In this document: positions 36,721 through 45,565 of the stretch, piece after piece
How the letters are laid out: the number at the start of each line of letters is the position of its first letter
Numbering within the stretch: the stretch's first letter is position 1
Translations under genes and position numbers: made by a program
The notes under the pieces: model-generated
What the model saw: only the letters and a program-made list of their open reading frames with translations
Database searches by the model: none
Told to the model about the DNA's origin: nothing
Origin: Chitinophaga pinensis
Lineage (GTDB): Bacteria; Bacteroidota; Bacteroidia; Chitinophagales; Chitinophagaceae
NCBI GenBank assembly: GCA_945897185.1
Contig: CAMDFC010000006.1
Location: 1 to 63,923 of the forward strand
Direction of reading: 5' to 3'
DNA length: 63,923 nt

Positions 36721-37484
36721 TTAAAACATTATCACTCATACTCTTGCTGTTTTCTTTTTCTTTTGTGCAGGCACAAATAGAAAAAGAATTACCTCAAAGA
36801 CCACAGCCTCCTAAATTGGTTGTTGATTATACAAACACGTTAGCACCCGATCAAATACAAGCCTTAGAAAATAAACTGGTTGCATTTGACGACAGCACTT
36901 CTAACCAAATTGCTATCGTGATTGTAGAAAGTACAGGCGACCGAGATATTTCTGATTTTGCTGTCGCCTTAGGAAGAGCATGGGGCATTGGTAATAAAGA
37001 ATTCAATAATGGAATTCTTTTGCTCGTTGCAAAATCGGATAGGGAAATGTGGATTGCAACGGGATATGGGTTAGAGGGAGCGCTTCCAGATGCAACTGCA
37101 AATCAGATCATTGAAAACGAAATCAAACCGAATTTTAAAGAGAATGATTTTTATCGCGGACTAGATGAGGGGACAGATGCAATTATTTCATCAACAAAAG
37201 GAGAATATACCGCACCTGCTCATAACAGAAAAGAGAAAGGCGGGATACCAGGCATAGTTATCTTCATCGCTGTTTTCATCATCCTTAGTATTTTCAAAAA
37301 AGGCGGTGGTGGCGGACATTATAACCGAGGTGGTTACCGTAATGGAGTTCCAGGCGGATTGTGGTGGTTAGCCGCTGGAGGATTGGGCGGTGGTGGCCAT
37401 AGTGGCGGCGGAGGCAGTAGCGGAGGATTTGGCGGATTTGGTGGCGGAAGCTTTGGTGGAGGTGGCTCCGGTGGTAGCTGGTAG
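36717..37484 (+). CDS. TPM-domain membrane protein with glycine-rich tail
   Basis: 255 residues. Signal peptide MIKTLSLILLLFSFSFVQAQ, then a periplasmic TPM domain (PKLVVDYTNTLAPDQIQALE, NQIAIVIVESTGDRDI, GNKEFNNGILLLVAKSDREM, GYGLEGALPDATANQIIENE), a single membrane helix (GIPGIVIFIAVFIILSIF, about 177-194) and a C-terminal tail of Gly/Ser repeats ending GGGGSGGSW, which is the typical architecture of the YgcG type. It completes the lemA-TPM-TPM operon; the soluble and the membrane TPM proteins may act on the two sides of the inner membrane with LemA (inference). It ends 1 base from the convergent MBL gene. Confidence 0.92.
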   Translation: MIKTLSLILLLFSFSFVQAQIEKELPQRPQPPKLVVDYTNTLAPDQIQALENKLVAFDDSTSNQIAIVIVESTGDRDISDFAVALGRAWGIGNKEFNNGILLLVAKSDREMWIATGYGLEGALPDATANQIIENEIKPNFKENDFYRGLDEGTDAIISSTKGEYTAPAHNRKEKGGIPGIVIFIAVFIILSIFKKGGGGGHYNRGGYRNGVPGGLWWLAAGGLGGGGHSGGGGSSGGFGGFGGGSFGGGGSGGSW

Positions 37485-37485
37485 T

Positions 37486-38889
37486 TTAACCCAGTCCCAC
37501 TTCCTCATGCAGCTCCGGTACAGTTACATTATTGAACCCTTTCCGCATCAATCTCTCTTTAAAGTCTTCTTGCACTTCAAATTCACCATGCACTAGAAAC
37601 AGTTGGCGTACTTTTTGAGGATCCTGACAAGACAAGTACTGTGATAAATCTTCATAATCACCATGGGCACTCATGGATCGAATACTCCCAATTTCTGCAT
37701 GCACTTCGTGAAGAACACCGTATATATTTACTTCTTTTCTACCAGACAATAACTTGGCACCTAAAGAGTGAGGTTCACAATACCCGGTCATCAATATTGC
37801 ATTTCTAGAATTTTCAATATTGTTACTGATATGGTGTTTAACCCTTCCAGCATCAGCCATCCCGCTTGCAGAAATGATCACACAAGGTTCACTTCTAAAG
37901 TTGAGCATTTTTGATTCTTCAACTGACTTAACAAAGTGTAAGCCAGGGAATCCAAATGGGTCTTCGTCCTTCTCTAAAATTTTTTGAATGCGTGAATTGA
38001 AATATTGCGGATAGTTTTTTACTATTTCGGTTGCATGAACACTAAGCGGACTATCCACGAAATATTCCAACTGCGGCAAACGTCTTTCTAAATCCAATTG
38101 GTTCAATGCAAACAACAACTCTTGGGTACGACCAACACTGAATGCAGGAATAATTAATTTTCCTTTTTTCTTGATGCATGTTTTTTCAATCCACTCCAAC
38201 AAATGATCTGGTGTGGCCTGGTGCAAATCATGTAATGAATTTCCGTAAGTCGATTCTAATAAAATCACATCAGACTGACCAAATATTTCAGGGGACCTCA
38301 AGATAGCATCGCGGTACCTGCCAACATCTCCACTGAACGTTAATTGTTGTTCTTTCCCATTTTCATTTATACGCAAGTGAACTGAAGCACTTCCAATAAT
38401 ATGACCAGCATCGGTGTATTGCAATTCAACCCCATCTAAGATTTTATGCCAGGTATTGTATTCCACAACAACAAACTGTTGTATAGCCATTTCCACTTCT
38501 TCGGTTGTATAGAGCGGCTTCAGCAAAGTTTCCCCAGACATCCTTCTTTTTTTGTTGATGTATTTTATATCATCTTCCTGTATACCTGCAGAATCCTCTA
38601 ATAAAACACTCGTCAATTCTCGTGTTGCAGGTGTTGCAAAAATTTTTCCTTTGAACCCATCCTTTACCAACTTTGGAATCAAACCACAGTGGTCTATATG
38701 TGCATGTGATAGTACGAGTACGTCTACTCCTTCAGGCTCAAACCCCCAATGCCTATTTAATGCATCCGTTTGTTTACCCATTCCTTGAAATAGGCCACAG
38801 TCGAGCAATATTTTTTTACCGCTGTTGAGTGTAAGTAAATGTTTTGAGCCAGTTACACAACGAGCTGCACCGTGAAAAGCGATTTTCAT
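37486..38889 (-). CDS. MBL-fold/beta-CASP metallohydrolase (RNA-processing type)
   Basis: 467 residues from the ATG at 38889; a longer frame would overlap the upstream gene by 130 bases. MBL motifs: SHAHIDHCGLIPKL (HxHxDH), DAGHIIGSASVH, SGDVGR, LESTYGNSLH; beta-CASP part with PAFSVGRTQELLFAL and SGMADAGRVKHH; C-terminal RMMR/MCL-like SAHGDYEDL. Family members (CPSF-like, YSH1 homologues) are zinc-dependent endo/exoribonucleases. It starts 1 base after the DUF4442 stop on the same strand, so the two are translationally linked. Likely an RNA-processing enzyme; substrate unknown. Confidence 0.92.
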   Translation of the reverse strand: MKIAFHGAARCVTGSKHLLTLNSGKKILLDCGLFQGMGKQTDALNRHWGFEPEGVDVLVLSHAHIDHCGLIPKLVKDGFKGKIFATPATRELTSVLLEDSAGIQEDDIKYINKKRRMSGETLLKPLYTTEEVEMAIQQFVVVEYNTWHKILDGVELQYTDAGHIIGSASVHLRINENGKEQQLTFSGDVGRYRDAILRSPEIFGQSDVILLESTYGNSLHDLHQATPDHLLEWIEKTCIKKKGKLIIPAFSVGRTQELLFALNQLDLERRLPQLEYFVDSPLSVHATEIVKNYPQYFNSRIQKILEKDEDPFGFPGLHFVKSVEESKMLNFRSEPCVIISASGMADAGRVKHHISNNIENSRNAILMTGYCEPHSLGAKLLSGRKEVNIYGVLHEVHAEIGSIRSMSAHGDYEDLSQYLSCQDPQKVRQLFLVHGEFEVQEDFKERLMRKGFNNVTVPELHEEVGLG

Positions 38890-38890
38890 G

Positions 38891-39379
38891 TTAGGATTTT
38901 GTTTGTTTTTGCTTAAAGGTCCACACGACCTTGAATTCAGCAACACAGTTGCTATCAACATCATACCCTTTAGAAACAGTTTCACAGGTAACTCCATCGC
39001 CAGTAGCAATGGCCTTTTCAACCGACTGCTTTATCAGATTTCCGTCATTACAAACAAAATTGATTTTGCCTACTGCTTTCTTATTAAAGGAAGCCTGCAT
39101 ATTAAAAACCAACATAGAAACTGTTGGCTGTTTATCAATGGTATGAACCAATGCCAAAATACCTGAACTCATTTCCGCGGCCATGCCAAGGCAGGCAAAG
39201 TAAATGGACTTAAAAGGATTTTTTGAAAACCAGCTGTATCGAATACTGATGGTGGAAGATGCTTCGTCTAGTTTTTCAACCCTCAGCCCTGCAAAAAGGG
39301 CAGCTGGAAGAGACGTAAGCATAAAAAACCTGAACCACAATCCATTCCTTAACTTTTTCAGTAGTTTGATTTGTTGCAT
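38891..39379 (-). CDS. DUF4442 hotdog-fold protein (putative thioesterase)
   Basis: 162 residues from the ATG at 39379 (MQQIKLLKKL); the longer frame to 39448 adds 23 residues with no family match. The pattern PAALFAGLRVEKLDEASSTI, then RYSWFSKNPFKSIYFACLGM and AEMSSGILALVH fits the DUF4442 hotdog family, related to PaaI-type thioesterases. No measured activity is known to me for the family. It is followed at once by the beta-CASP hydrolase gene. The 100 bases upstream up to the FAH gene show no clear promoter. Confidence 0.82.
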   Translation of the reverse strand: MQQIKLLKKLRNGLWFRFFMLTSLPAALFAGLRVEKLDEASSTISIRYSWFSKNPFKSIYFACLGMAAEMSSGILALVHTIDKQPTVSMLVFNMQASFNKKAVGKINFVCNDGNLIKQSVEKAIATGDGVTCETVSKGYDVDSNCVAEFKVVWTFKQKQTKS

Positions 39380-39479
39380 ACGGTGTTTTGTGCTACACCA
39401 AGCTACGGAAGTTAACCCGTAAATGAAAATTGCATTGAGGAAAAACAAAGAAGTCTACAAAGGCGCAACTAGTAGCTTT

Positions 39480-40091
39480 TTATTGCACCAGAAGTTTAAA
39501 CATGGTGGTATCTGCTAAAAAGCCTTCAAGTTCATCCCCTACTACACATTCACCAACACCTTTGGGGGTGCCTGTAAAAATGACATCGCCAATGTTGAGT
39601 GAAAAATAATTAGATACGTAGGCAATTATTTTATCGAATCCGTGAATCATGTCTTTCGTGTTACCCAATTGAACCAGATCCCCATTTTTTTTCATGGAAA
39701 AATTGATATTTTTCACATCGTTCACAAGAGACATAGGTTGCCAGACACCAAGAATTGCAGAGTTGTCCCATGCCTTTGCTTTTTCCCATGGCAATCCTTT
39801 TTTCTTCAGTTCATTTTGAATATCACGAGCAGTAAAATCGATACCCACCGAAATGGCATCGTAGTAACTCTTAGCCGCTTTTTCTTGGACGTACTTGCCG
39901 TTTTTACTGATCCTCAACACCACCTCACATTCATAGTGTAATTCGTTGGTAAATTCTGGATAGTAAAATGGGCTGTTGACTTGGTGCAAAGCACTCTTGG
40001 GCTTCATAAAAATTACAGGTTCGTCAGGAACCTCATTGCCCAATTCCTTAGCATGCTCAACGTAGTTTCGGCCAATACAAAGAAATTTCAT
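39480..40091 (-). CDS. Fumarylacetoacetate hydrolase family protein (acylpyruvase-like)
   Basis: 203 residues, the short single-domain FAH form. MKFLCIGRNYVEHAKELGNE, VIFMKPKSALH, LHYECEVVLRISKNGK (metal-binding E-x-E), GIDFTARDIQ and VIFTGTPKGVGECVVGDEL are the family landmarks. Close relatives hydrolyse acylpyruvates such as fumarylpyruvate or decarboxylate oxaloacetate, with Mg2+; which applies here cannot be read. Stands as a single gene between pth and DUF4442, same strand. The 87 bases from 40092 to 40178 contain nothing notable. Confidence 0.92.
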   Translation of the reverse strand: MKFLCIGRNYVEHAKELGNEVPDEPVIFMKPKSALHQVNSPFYYPEFTNELHYECEVVLRISKNGKYVQEKAAKSYYDAISVGIDFTARDIQNELKKKGLPWEKAKAWDNSAILGVWQPMSLVNDVKNINFSMKKNGDLVQLGNTKDMIHGFDKIIAYVSNYFSLNIGDVIFTGTPKGVGECVVGDELEGFLADTTMFKLLVQ

Positions 40092-40178
40092 TTTTCAGAT
40101 TTAGCTTGGTTAGAGTGGCGTTCTCAAAGGAATAAGAAATAAATAAACTGTTACAAATTAACAAAGAATGTGCGACAC

Positions 40179-40751
40179 CTAGAATTCTAAATTGTTTACA
40201 GTACCCATGGTCTTTTCTATTCCCGTCAACACAAATTCTTCAATCGCTAGAACCGAACGATCAATCTTTAATTTTACCAAGATCAATTGATTCGGAAACC
40301 ATTTTCCAAGTACATAATCTACTTGCTTGCCTCTTGGGAAATCATTTCCAATACCAAAACGAAGGCGTGGATATTGTGTAGATCCCAATAGTTCTTGAAT
40401 GCTTTTTAAACCATTGTGACCACCATCACTTCCAGTTGATTTTATTTTTATTTTATCGATGGGTACGGCAAGCTCATCAACAAGTATGAAAATATGTTGG
40501 GCATCAATTTTTTCTTTGTCCATCCAATATTTAACAGCCCTTCCACTCAGATTCATATATGTAGTGGGTTTGATACAAATCAATTTTTTACCCTTGATAT
40601 TTACTTCAGCTTTATCGACTAATCGGTCTGAAGTAAAAAAAGAATTGTGCTTTGCCACAAAGACATCAAGGATATCGAATCCAATATTATGACGGGTTTG
40701 GGCATATTCAGCTCCAATATTACCCAACCCTACTATTAAAAATTTTTCCAT
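40179..40751 (-). CDS. pth: Peptidyl-tRNA hydrolase
   Basis: 190 residues. It frees peptides from prematurely released peptidyl-tRNA. LIVGLGNIGAEYAQTRHNIG holds the catalytic His21 and Asn11; PTTYMNLSGRAV (Asn69 region), LVDELAVPIDKI with the catalytic Asp and GGHNGLKSI (Asn) follow. The start codon comes straight after the U-tract of a terminator-like hairpin that follows rplY (40758-40782), so its ribosome access and transcription may be linked to that structure. Order prs-rplY-pth on one strand; rplY-pth is a common neighbourhood. Confidence 0.96.
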   Translation of the reverse strand: MEKFLIVGLGNIGAEYAQTRHNIGFDILDVFVAKHNSFFTSDRLVDKAEVNIKGKKLICIKPTTYMNLSGRAVKYWMDKEKIDAQHIFILVDELAVPIDKIKIKSTGSDGGHNGLKSIQELLGSTQYPRLRFGIGNDFPRGKQVDYVLGKWFPNQLILVKLKIDRSVLAIEEFVLTGIEKTMGTVNNLEF

Positions 40752-40782
40752 AAAAAAAGCCCCATGAAGATATCAAGGGGCT
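40751..40782 (-). terminator. Terminator/attenuator between rplY and pth
   Basis: On the minus strand agcccc / ggggct (40782-40777 / 40763-40758) form the stem, followed by TTTTTTT that runs into the A of the pth ATG (40751). It is 20 bases past the rplY stop. Confidence 0.8.
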
Positions 40783-40802
40783 ATAAAGATAAAACTTTGG
40801 TC

Positions 40803-41387
40803 TTATTTCTTGGCAGGAGTTGATGCAGCTTCTTCCTGCTTCAACTGACGGGTCATGGTAACTGAAGCAATAGGAATACGTGGCGAGTTCAAAATCTCGA
40901 ATTTATCGGTTTTGATATCCTCTACACGGATATTTGCATTCAATTCCAAATTGGTAAGGTCTACTTCGATGTTTTCTCTCAAGTTTTTTGGAAGAGACTT
41001 CACTTTTACCGATTTAAGTCTGATTTCCAATTGACCACCGGCTTTTACACCAGCAGCGGCACCGATAAACTTCAATGGAATAGTTGCAGTAACGGTCTTG
41101 TCTTCAACCAATTCTAGTAGGTCTAGGTGAATAAGCGCGTCTGAAACTTTGTCAAATTGCAGGTCTTTCAAAATGCAAGTGTAAGATTTACCATCTACCT
41201 GCATTTCAACCTTTTGGAAGTCTGGTGTGTAGATAAACGGTTTTAGGGCAAGTGATTTAGCTACAAAGTTAACCTCTTGCGCACCCCCGTAAATTACACC
41301 AGGTACCATTCCTTGAGAGCGAAGCTGGCGGGCGGCTGATTTGCCAGTTGCGGTCCTCAATTGTCCTTCGATTGTAATCGTTTTCAT
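40803..41387 (-). CDS. rplY: 50S ribosomal protein L25, long (Ctc/TL5) form
   Basis: 194 residues: an N-terminal 5S-rRNA-binding L25 domain (TIEGQLRTATGKSAARQLR, VPGVIYGG, YTCILKDLQFDKVSDALIHL) and a C-terminal TL5 beta domain (VTATIPLKFIGAAAGVKAGG, LPKNLRENIEVDLTNLEL), with a basic/acidic tail ending EAASTPAKK. The long form is common outside Enterobacteria. It lies 36 bases after prs on the same strand and ends at the hairpin before pth. A stress role (Ctc) is known in Bacillus but cannot be inferred here. Confidence 0.95.
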   Translation of the reverse strand: MKTITIEGQLRTATGKSAARQLRSQGMVPGVIYGGAQEVNFVAKSLALKPFIYTPDFQKVEMQVDGKSYTCILKDLQFDKVSDALIHLDLLELVEDKTVTATIPLKFIGAAAGVKAGGQLEIRLKSVKVKSLPKNLRENIEVDLTNLELNANIRVEDIKTDKFEILNSPRIPIASVTMTRQLKQEEAASTPAKK

Positions 41388-41423
41388 TGTATAGTGTTTA
41401 AAAAATGACGATTTTAAACCCGC

Positions 41424-42383
41424 TTATTTGTTTCTCAATTGTGAGTGAATAAACAAGCTGGTTATGCTTTGGTTTTCATAGGCGTTTTTGATGGCAGAAG
41501 CAAAAAGGTTGGCTACGCTTAACACTTTCAGCTTCGGTGAGTGACCTTTTAACGGTATGGTGTCACAAACCACCAGTTCTTCCATCACACTGTTTTCAAT
41601 ATTCACGTAGGCATTACCACTTAAAACAGGATGTGTACACAGGGCCCTCACACTTCTTGCACCTTTGTCTTTTAGCAGTTTGGCTGCTTTGGATAAGGTA
41701 CCTGCTGTATCACAGATATCATCAATAAGAACAATATCTCTGTCAGTAACTTCACCAATGACCACCATGCTGGAAATCTCATTTGCCCTCTTCCTGTGTT
41801 TGTCGCATATCACCATTTCAACGTTGAAATAGCTGGCAACTTCCCGGATTCTGTTCGCACTTCCCACATCGGGGGCGGCAAAGGTAAGGTTTTCGAGCTG
41901 AAGATCGCGTATGTAAGGGATAAAAATTGCCGAGCTATCAAGGTGATCAACCGGTATGTCGAAGTAACCTTGGATCTGTGGCGCATGGAGATCCATGGTG
42001 ATAATTCGGTCGGCACCTGCAGCTGTAAGGATGTTTGCCACCATTTTAGACCCTATTGCCACCCTTGGTTTGTCTTTTCTGTCTTGGCGGGCATATCCGT
42101 AATAGGGCATTACCGCAATGATTTTGTACGCTGAAGCTCTTTTGGCTGCATCGATCATTAACAGCAATTCCATGAGATTATCCCCTGGTGAAAACGTGCT
42201 TTGCACGAGGAAAACATAATCGCCTCGAATACTTTCGAGGAAAATAGGTTGGATTTCACCGTCGCTAAATTTTTGAATACTAATTTTTCCTAGAGTGCCG
42301 CCTATTGCGGTTGCTATCTTTTCGGCCAGGTACTGTGAACTGGTTCCGGAGAAGATTTTACATGAGGGACCTACTCGTTGCAT
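41424..42383 (-). CDS. prs: Ribose-phosphate pyrophosphokinase
   Basis: 319 residues from ATG 42383 (MQRVGPSCKIFSGTSSQYLA); the longer in-frame start would overlap radC's promoter region and adds 28 non-conserved residues. It makes PRPP for nucleotide, His and Trp synthesis. Motifs: FSDGEIQPIF, YYGYARQDRKDKPRVAIGS (catalytic loop), TMDLHAPQIQGYFDIPVDHL and the PRPP-binding VLIDDICDTAGTL. A -7-like element TATCTTCG (42408-42401) precedes it. Heads prs-rplY-(pth). Divergent from radC. Confidence 0.96.
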   Translation of the reverse strand: MQRVGPSCKIFSGTSSQYLAEKIATAIGGTLGKISIQKFSDGEIQPIFLESIRGDYVFLVQSTFSPGDNLMELLLMIDAAKRASAYKIIAVMPYYGYARQDRKDKPRVAIGSKMVANILTAAGADRIITMDLHAPQIQGYFDIPVDHLDSSAIFIPYIRDLQLENLTFAAPDVGSANRIREVASYFNVEMVICDKHRKRANEISSMVVIGEVTDRDIVLIDDICDTAGTLSKAAKLLKDKGARSVRALCTHPVLSGNAYVNIENSVMEELVVCDTIPLKGHSPKLKVLSVANLFASAIKNAYENQSITSLFIHSQLRNK

Positions 42384-42485
42384 ATAAAAAAAATGTGTGA
42401 CGAAGATAATGAAACTTGTGTTCAAGGATTTGAACGTTGATAACTGATGAATATCTTTTAAGTGCATTTGTTTAAAACAAGGAAA

Positions 42486-43166
42486 ATGAAGACCATCAAA
42501 AGTTGGAGTCCGGAAGACAGACCTAGGGAAAAACTCAGGGCCCGTGGCCCCTTGCAGCTAACGGATAGCGAGCTGATTGCCATTTTGATTCAAAATGGCA
42601 CAAAAAACCAATCTGCAATGGAATTGGCCAAGATATTGGTAGAAAGATGCAACAACAACCTGGCCGCTTTGGCACGGTTATCTACACGCGAACTCATGAA
42701 AATCCATGGCATTGGGATGGCCAAGGCTGTTTTGATTCAGGCAGCACTCGAAATTGGAAGAAGGCGGTTGGCCTCAGAGCACCTGCAAACGGATACCATC
42801 ACAGGCAGCAATTCGGTAGCCCGTTTTTTACAGGCCAAGTTAATGGACCTCCCCCATGAAGTCTTTGCCGTCCTTTTTTTGAACCGCGCAAACAAAATCA
42901 GACATTTTGAAATTATCAGTTCTGGGGGAATGACTGGCACAGTTGCAGACCCACGCATCATCTTAAAAAAGGCATTGGAAGAAGACGCCGTAAGCATCAT
43001 CCTATGCCACAACCATCCTTCCGGCAATTTAAAACCATCAAAGGCGGATGAAGAACTCACCTATAAAATTAGAAATGCTGCTAAATTTTTCGACATCCAA
43101 GTATTGGATCACATCATTGTGAGCACGGAAGGCTATTATAGCTTTGCAGATGATGGTATCATGTAA
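42486..43166 (+). CDS. radC: RadC/YeeS-family JAB-domain protein
   Basis: 226 residues from ATG 42486 (MKTIKSWSPEDRPREKL), the canonical N-terminus. A helix-hairpin-helix-like segment (LMKIHGIGMAKAVLIQAA) is followed by the JAMM metal motif H175-N-H177 ... D188 (CHNHPSGNLKPSKAD). Despite its name the family has no proven role in repair; the fold is a zinc metalloprotease-like JAB domain. Usually a single gene in Bacteroidetes, as here. Divergent from prs; followed by 103 bases and pepP. Confidence 0.95.
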   Translation: MKTIKSWSPEDRPREKLRARGPLQLTDSELIAILIQNGTKNQSAMELAKILVERCNNNLAALARLSTRELMKIHGIGMAKAVLIQAALEIGRRRLASEHLQTDTITGSNSVARFLQAKLMDLPHEVFAVLFLNRANKIRHFEIISSGGMTGTVADPRIILKKALEEDAVSIILCHNHPSGNLKPSKADEELTYKIRNAAKFFDIQVLDHIIVSTEGYYSFADDGIM

Positions 43167-43269
43167 TCAAAAAAAGATGACAAACAGCAGTTTTGAATGA
43201 TGTTACAATGCAAACTTTTTGGTTTAATTTAGTCCTGTTACCATAGACCATTATTTAACCACTAGAAAT

Positions 43270-44559
43270 ATGCACAGCGAACAAATCAACTCCCAAATTT
43301 TTACAGACAATAGAAAGCGATTTATTGCTTCAATGGAAAAAACTGGCATTGCCATTTTCAACAGCAATGATGAAATTCCATCCAATGGTGATGCATTGTA
43401 CCCTTACAAACAAAATACAGATTTGTATTGGTTAACGGGTATCCGACAAGAAGACACCATGTTGATTTTGTTTCCTGATCATCCAGATAAAAAATACAGG
43501 GAAGTGTTGGTTTTGGTAAGACCAAACGAATTGAAAGAGAAATGGGATGGCAAAAGACACCGCGCAAATGAAGCTACTGCACTTTCAGGTATTCATACAA
43601 TTGTATGGCTAGATGTTTTAGATGGTTTACTTCAGCCGATGGTCCATCTTGCTGATGCCATCTATTTAAATACAAATGAAAATGACCGCAAAGCCAATCT
43701 GCTAGCAGTAAGAGATTACCGATATGCGCAAGAAATGAAAGCACGCTATCCTTTGCACAATTACAAGCGTGCTGCAAAAATCATGCGTGAGCTAAGAGCA
43801 ATAAAATCGCCATTGGAAGTCGATGTTCTCCAACAAGCGGTTGACATCACCGAAAAAACATTTAGAAGATTGCTCAAATTCATAAAGCCTGGTGTTTGGG
43901 AAAATGAAATAGAAGCAGAAATCTACCACGAGTTTATGATGAACCGATCAGCCGGACCAGCATATACTTCAATTATTGCAGGTGGCGATAGAGCAAGAAC
44001 CTTACATTATATTGCCAACAACCAACAATGCAAGGATGGAGAATTGATTTTGATGGATTTTGGAGCAGAGTATGGCGGTTATTGTGCAGATTTAACCAGG
44101 ACTGTCCCGGTAAACGGAAAATTCACCAAAAGACAGAAAGCGGTATACAACGCCTGTCTTCATTTGCACGATTATGCAAAAGGGATCTTGAAACCAGGCA
44201 TTACCATTAACAAGTATACAGACATGGTTGGGGACGAAGCTTCTAAAACCTTTTTGAAAATCGGACTCATCAACAAAACCGATATTAAGAATGAAAGTCC
44301 CGATAACAGAGCCTACAGAAAATACCTCTACCATGGCATCTCACACCATTTGGGTATAGATGTGCACGATTTGGGAACCAAGACAGAACCGATCAAAGCA
44401 GGCATGGTCTTTACCGTTGAACCTGGGATTTACATTGAAGAAGAGCAAATGGGCGTTCGCATCGAAAACAATTTCTGGATCACCAAAAATGGCAACAAGG
44501 ATCTTTTCAAGAACATCCCAATCAAAGCAGAAGAGATTGAACAGTTGATGAAAAAATAG
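43270..44559 (+). CDS. pepP: Xaa-Pro aminopeptidase (M24B)
   Basis: 429 residues. The N-terminal aminopeptidase P domain (QINSQIFTDNRKRFIASMEK, YPYKQNTDLYWLTGI) is followed by the pita-bread fold with the two-metal ligands in LMDFGAEYGGYCADLTRTVP (two Asp), HGISHHLGIDVHD (His), FTVEPGIYIEEE (Glu) and GVRIENNF (Glu). It removes N-terminal residues preceding proline in the cytoplasm. First gene of an apparent operon pepP-pssA-purS-rsmI (gaps 2, overlap 4 and 28 bases). No strong -7 is seen in the 103 bases upstream (TAATTTAG at 43226-43233 is a near match). Confidence 0.95.
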   Translation: MHSEQINSQIFTDNRKRFIASMEKTGIAIFNSNDEIPSNGDALYPYKQNTDLYWLTGIRQEDTMLILFPDHPDKKYREVLVLVRPNELKEKWDGKRHRANEATALSGIHTIVWLDVLDGLLQPMVHLADAIYLNTNENDRKANLLAVRDYRYAQEMKARYPLHNYKRAAKIMRELRAIKSPLEVDVLQQAVDITEKTFRRLLKFIKPGVWENEIEAEIYHEFMMNRSAGPAYTSIIAGGDRARTLHYIANNQQCKDGELILMDFGAEYGGYCADLTRTVPVNGKFTKRQKAVYNACLHLHDYAKGILKPGITINKYTDMVGDEASKTFLKIGLINKTDIKNESPDNRAYRKYLYHGISHHLGIDVHDLGTKTEPIKAGMVFTVEPGIYIEEEQMGVRIENNFWITKNGNKDLFKNIPIKAEEIEQLMKK

Positions 44560-44561
44560 AC

Positions 44562-45323
44562 ATGAAACAAATTCCCAATCTGTTTACGTTACTCAACCTG
44601 TGTATGGGATGCATTGCCATTGTATTTACGTTGCAAACAGGTGAAACCATTCTTAACCAACAGGGACTGGCTTGGAAAATTTATTTACCCGAAAGAATCT
44701 GGTGGGCTTCCATTTGTATATTTATCGCAGCAGTCATTGATTTCTTAGATGGCTTTGTAGCACGTTTATTAAAATCAACTTCTGAAATGGGTAAGCAACT
44801 CGATGCTTTATCTGATGTGGTTTCGTTTGGCGTGGCACCCGGACTCATCTTATTTCAACTGTTGCGAATTTCTTTTGCAGCAGAACCTGATGGCTTAGAT
44901 ACCCCCATGTATTGGATGCTACCAGCACTGTTGCTGCCAATGGCTGCAGCCTGGCGATTAGCAAGGTTTAACTTAGACTCCAAAGACCTAGGTCATTTTG
45001 TTGGACTGCCTGTTCCAGCAGCAGGCTTACTCATCGCCGTACTGCCATTACTCATGCTTTATAATCCGTTTGATGTACAATTGGTTATCGTTAACCCTTG
45101 GTTTTTATACACCCTTATTGGAGTAATCTCTTGGTTGATGGTTTCAGAAATCCCCTTACTCAACCTGAAATTCAAAAACTATTCTTTTACAGACAACAAA
45201 GCAAGATACATTTTACTGGCACTTTCGATACCCTGCATTTTAATCTTAGGATGGCTAGCTGTACCAACTATTTTCATCACCTATATTCTAGTATCTTTGC
45301 TATTCAAAAATCAGCTGACATGA
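44562..45323 (+). CDS. pssA: CDP-diacylglycerol--serine O-phosphatidyltransferase
   Basis: 253 residues, about seven membrane helices. The CDP-alcohol phosphatidyltransferase motif DFLDGFVARLLKSTSEMG then KQLDALSD (D-x2-D-G-x2-A-R-x8-G-x3-D-x3-D) is intact, and the opening MKQIPNLFTLLNLCMGCIAI is typical of PssA type II. It makes phosphatidylserine, precursor of phosphatidylethanolamine, in the inner membrane. The start is 2 bases after pepP and the stop overlaps the purS ATG (ATGA). A -7 element for purS lies within its last codons. Confidence 0.94.
   Translation: MKQIPNLFTLLNLCMGCIAIVFTLQTGETILNQQGLAWKIYLPERIWWASICIFIAAVIDFLDGFVARLLKSTSEMGKQLDALSDVVSFGVAPGLILFQLLRISFAAEPDGLDTPMYWMLPALLLPMAAAWRLARFNLDSKDLGHFVGLPVPAAGLLIAVLPLLMLYNPFDVQLVIVNPWFLYTLIGVISWLMVSEIPLLNLKFKNYSFTDNKARYILLALSIPCILILGWLAVPTIFITYILVSLLFKNQLT
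45292..45299 (+). promoter_or_regulatory. -7 element inside pssA, for purS
   Basis: TATCTTTG, perfect TAnnTTTG, 20 bases before the purS ATG; predicted leader about 16 bases. It would let purS be expressed apart from pepP-pssA. Confidence 0.6.
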
Positions 45324-45565
45324 AGTATACGGTTGCAATCAATGTGATGCCTTTACAAAACTTATTAGATCCACAGGGTAAAGCTGTGTTGGGTGGATTA
45401 GAAAATCTTGGATTGAGCCAGGTAATAGATGTAAGAATTGGAAAAAGAATCACATTGGAAATTGAAGCTGCAGATGAAAATGCTGCAAAGAAAGTTGCAG
45501 AAGAAGCGGCAACCAAATTGTTGGCCAATCAGGTTATGGAACATTTTGAGATCAGCATAATCTAA
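45320..45565 (+). CDS. purS: Phosphoribosylformylglycinamidine synthase subunit PurS
   Basis: 81 residues starting at the ATG that overlaps the pssA stop (ATGA). MKYTVAINVMPLQNLLDPQG then KAVLGGLENLGL and VIDVRIGKRITLEIEA is the PurS signature. PurS is the small bridging subunit that, with PurQ and PurL, converts FGAR to FGAM in purine synthesis. purQ and purL are not in the window, so the subunit genes are split. An eight-base inverted repeat (45548-45555 / 45566-45573) spans the stop codon. Confidence 0.93.
   Translation: MKYTVAINVMPLQNLLDPQGKAVLGGLENLGLSQVIDVRIGKRITLEIEAADENAAKKVAEEAATKLLANQVMEHFEISII

Noticed and set aside
38890-39021. N-terminal extension of the beta-CASP hydrolase
   Set aside because: It overlaps the DUF4442 gene and lacks family resemblance; the ATG at 38889 directly precedes the conserved KIAFHGAARCVTGS.
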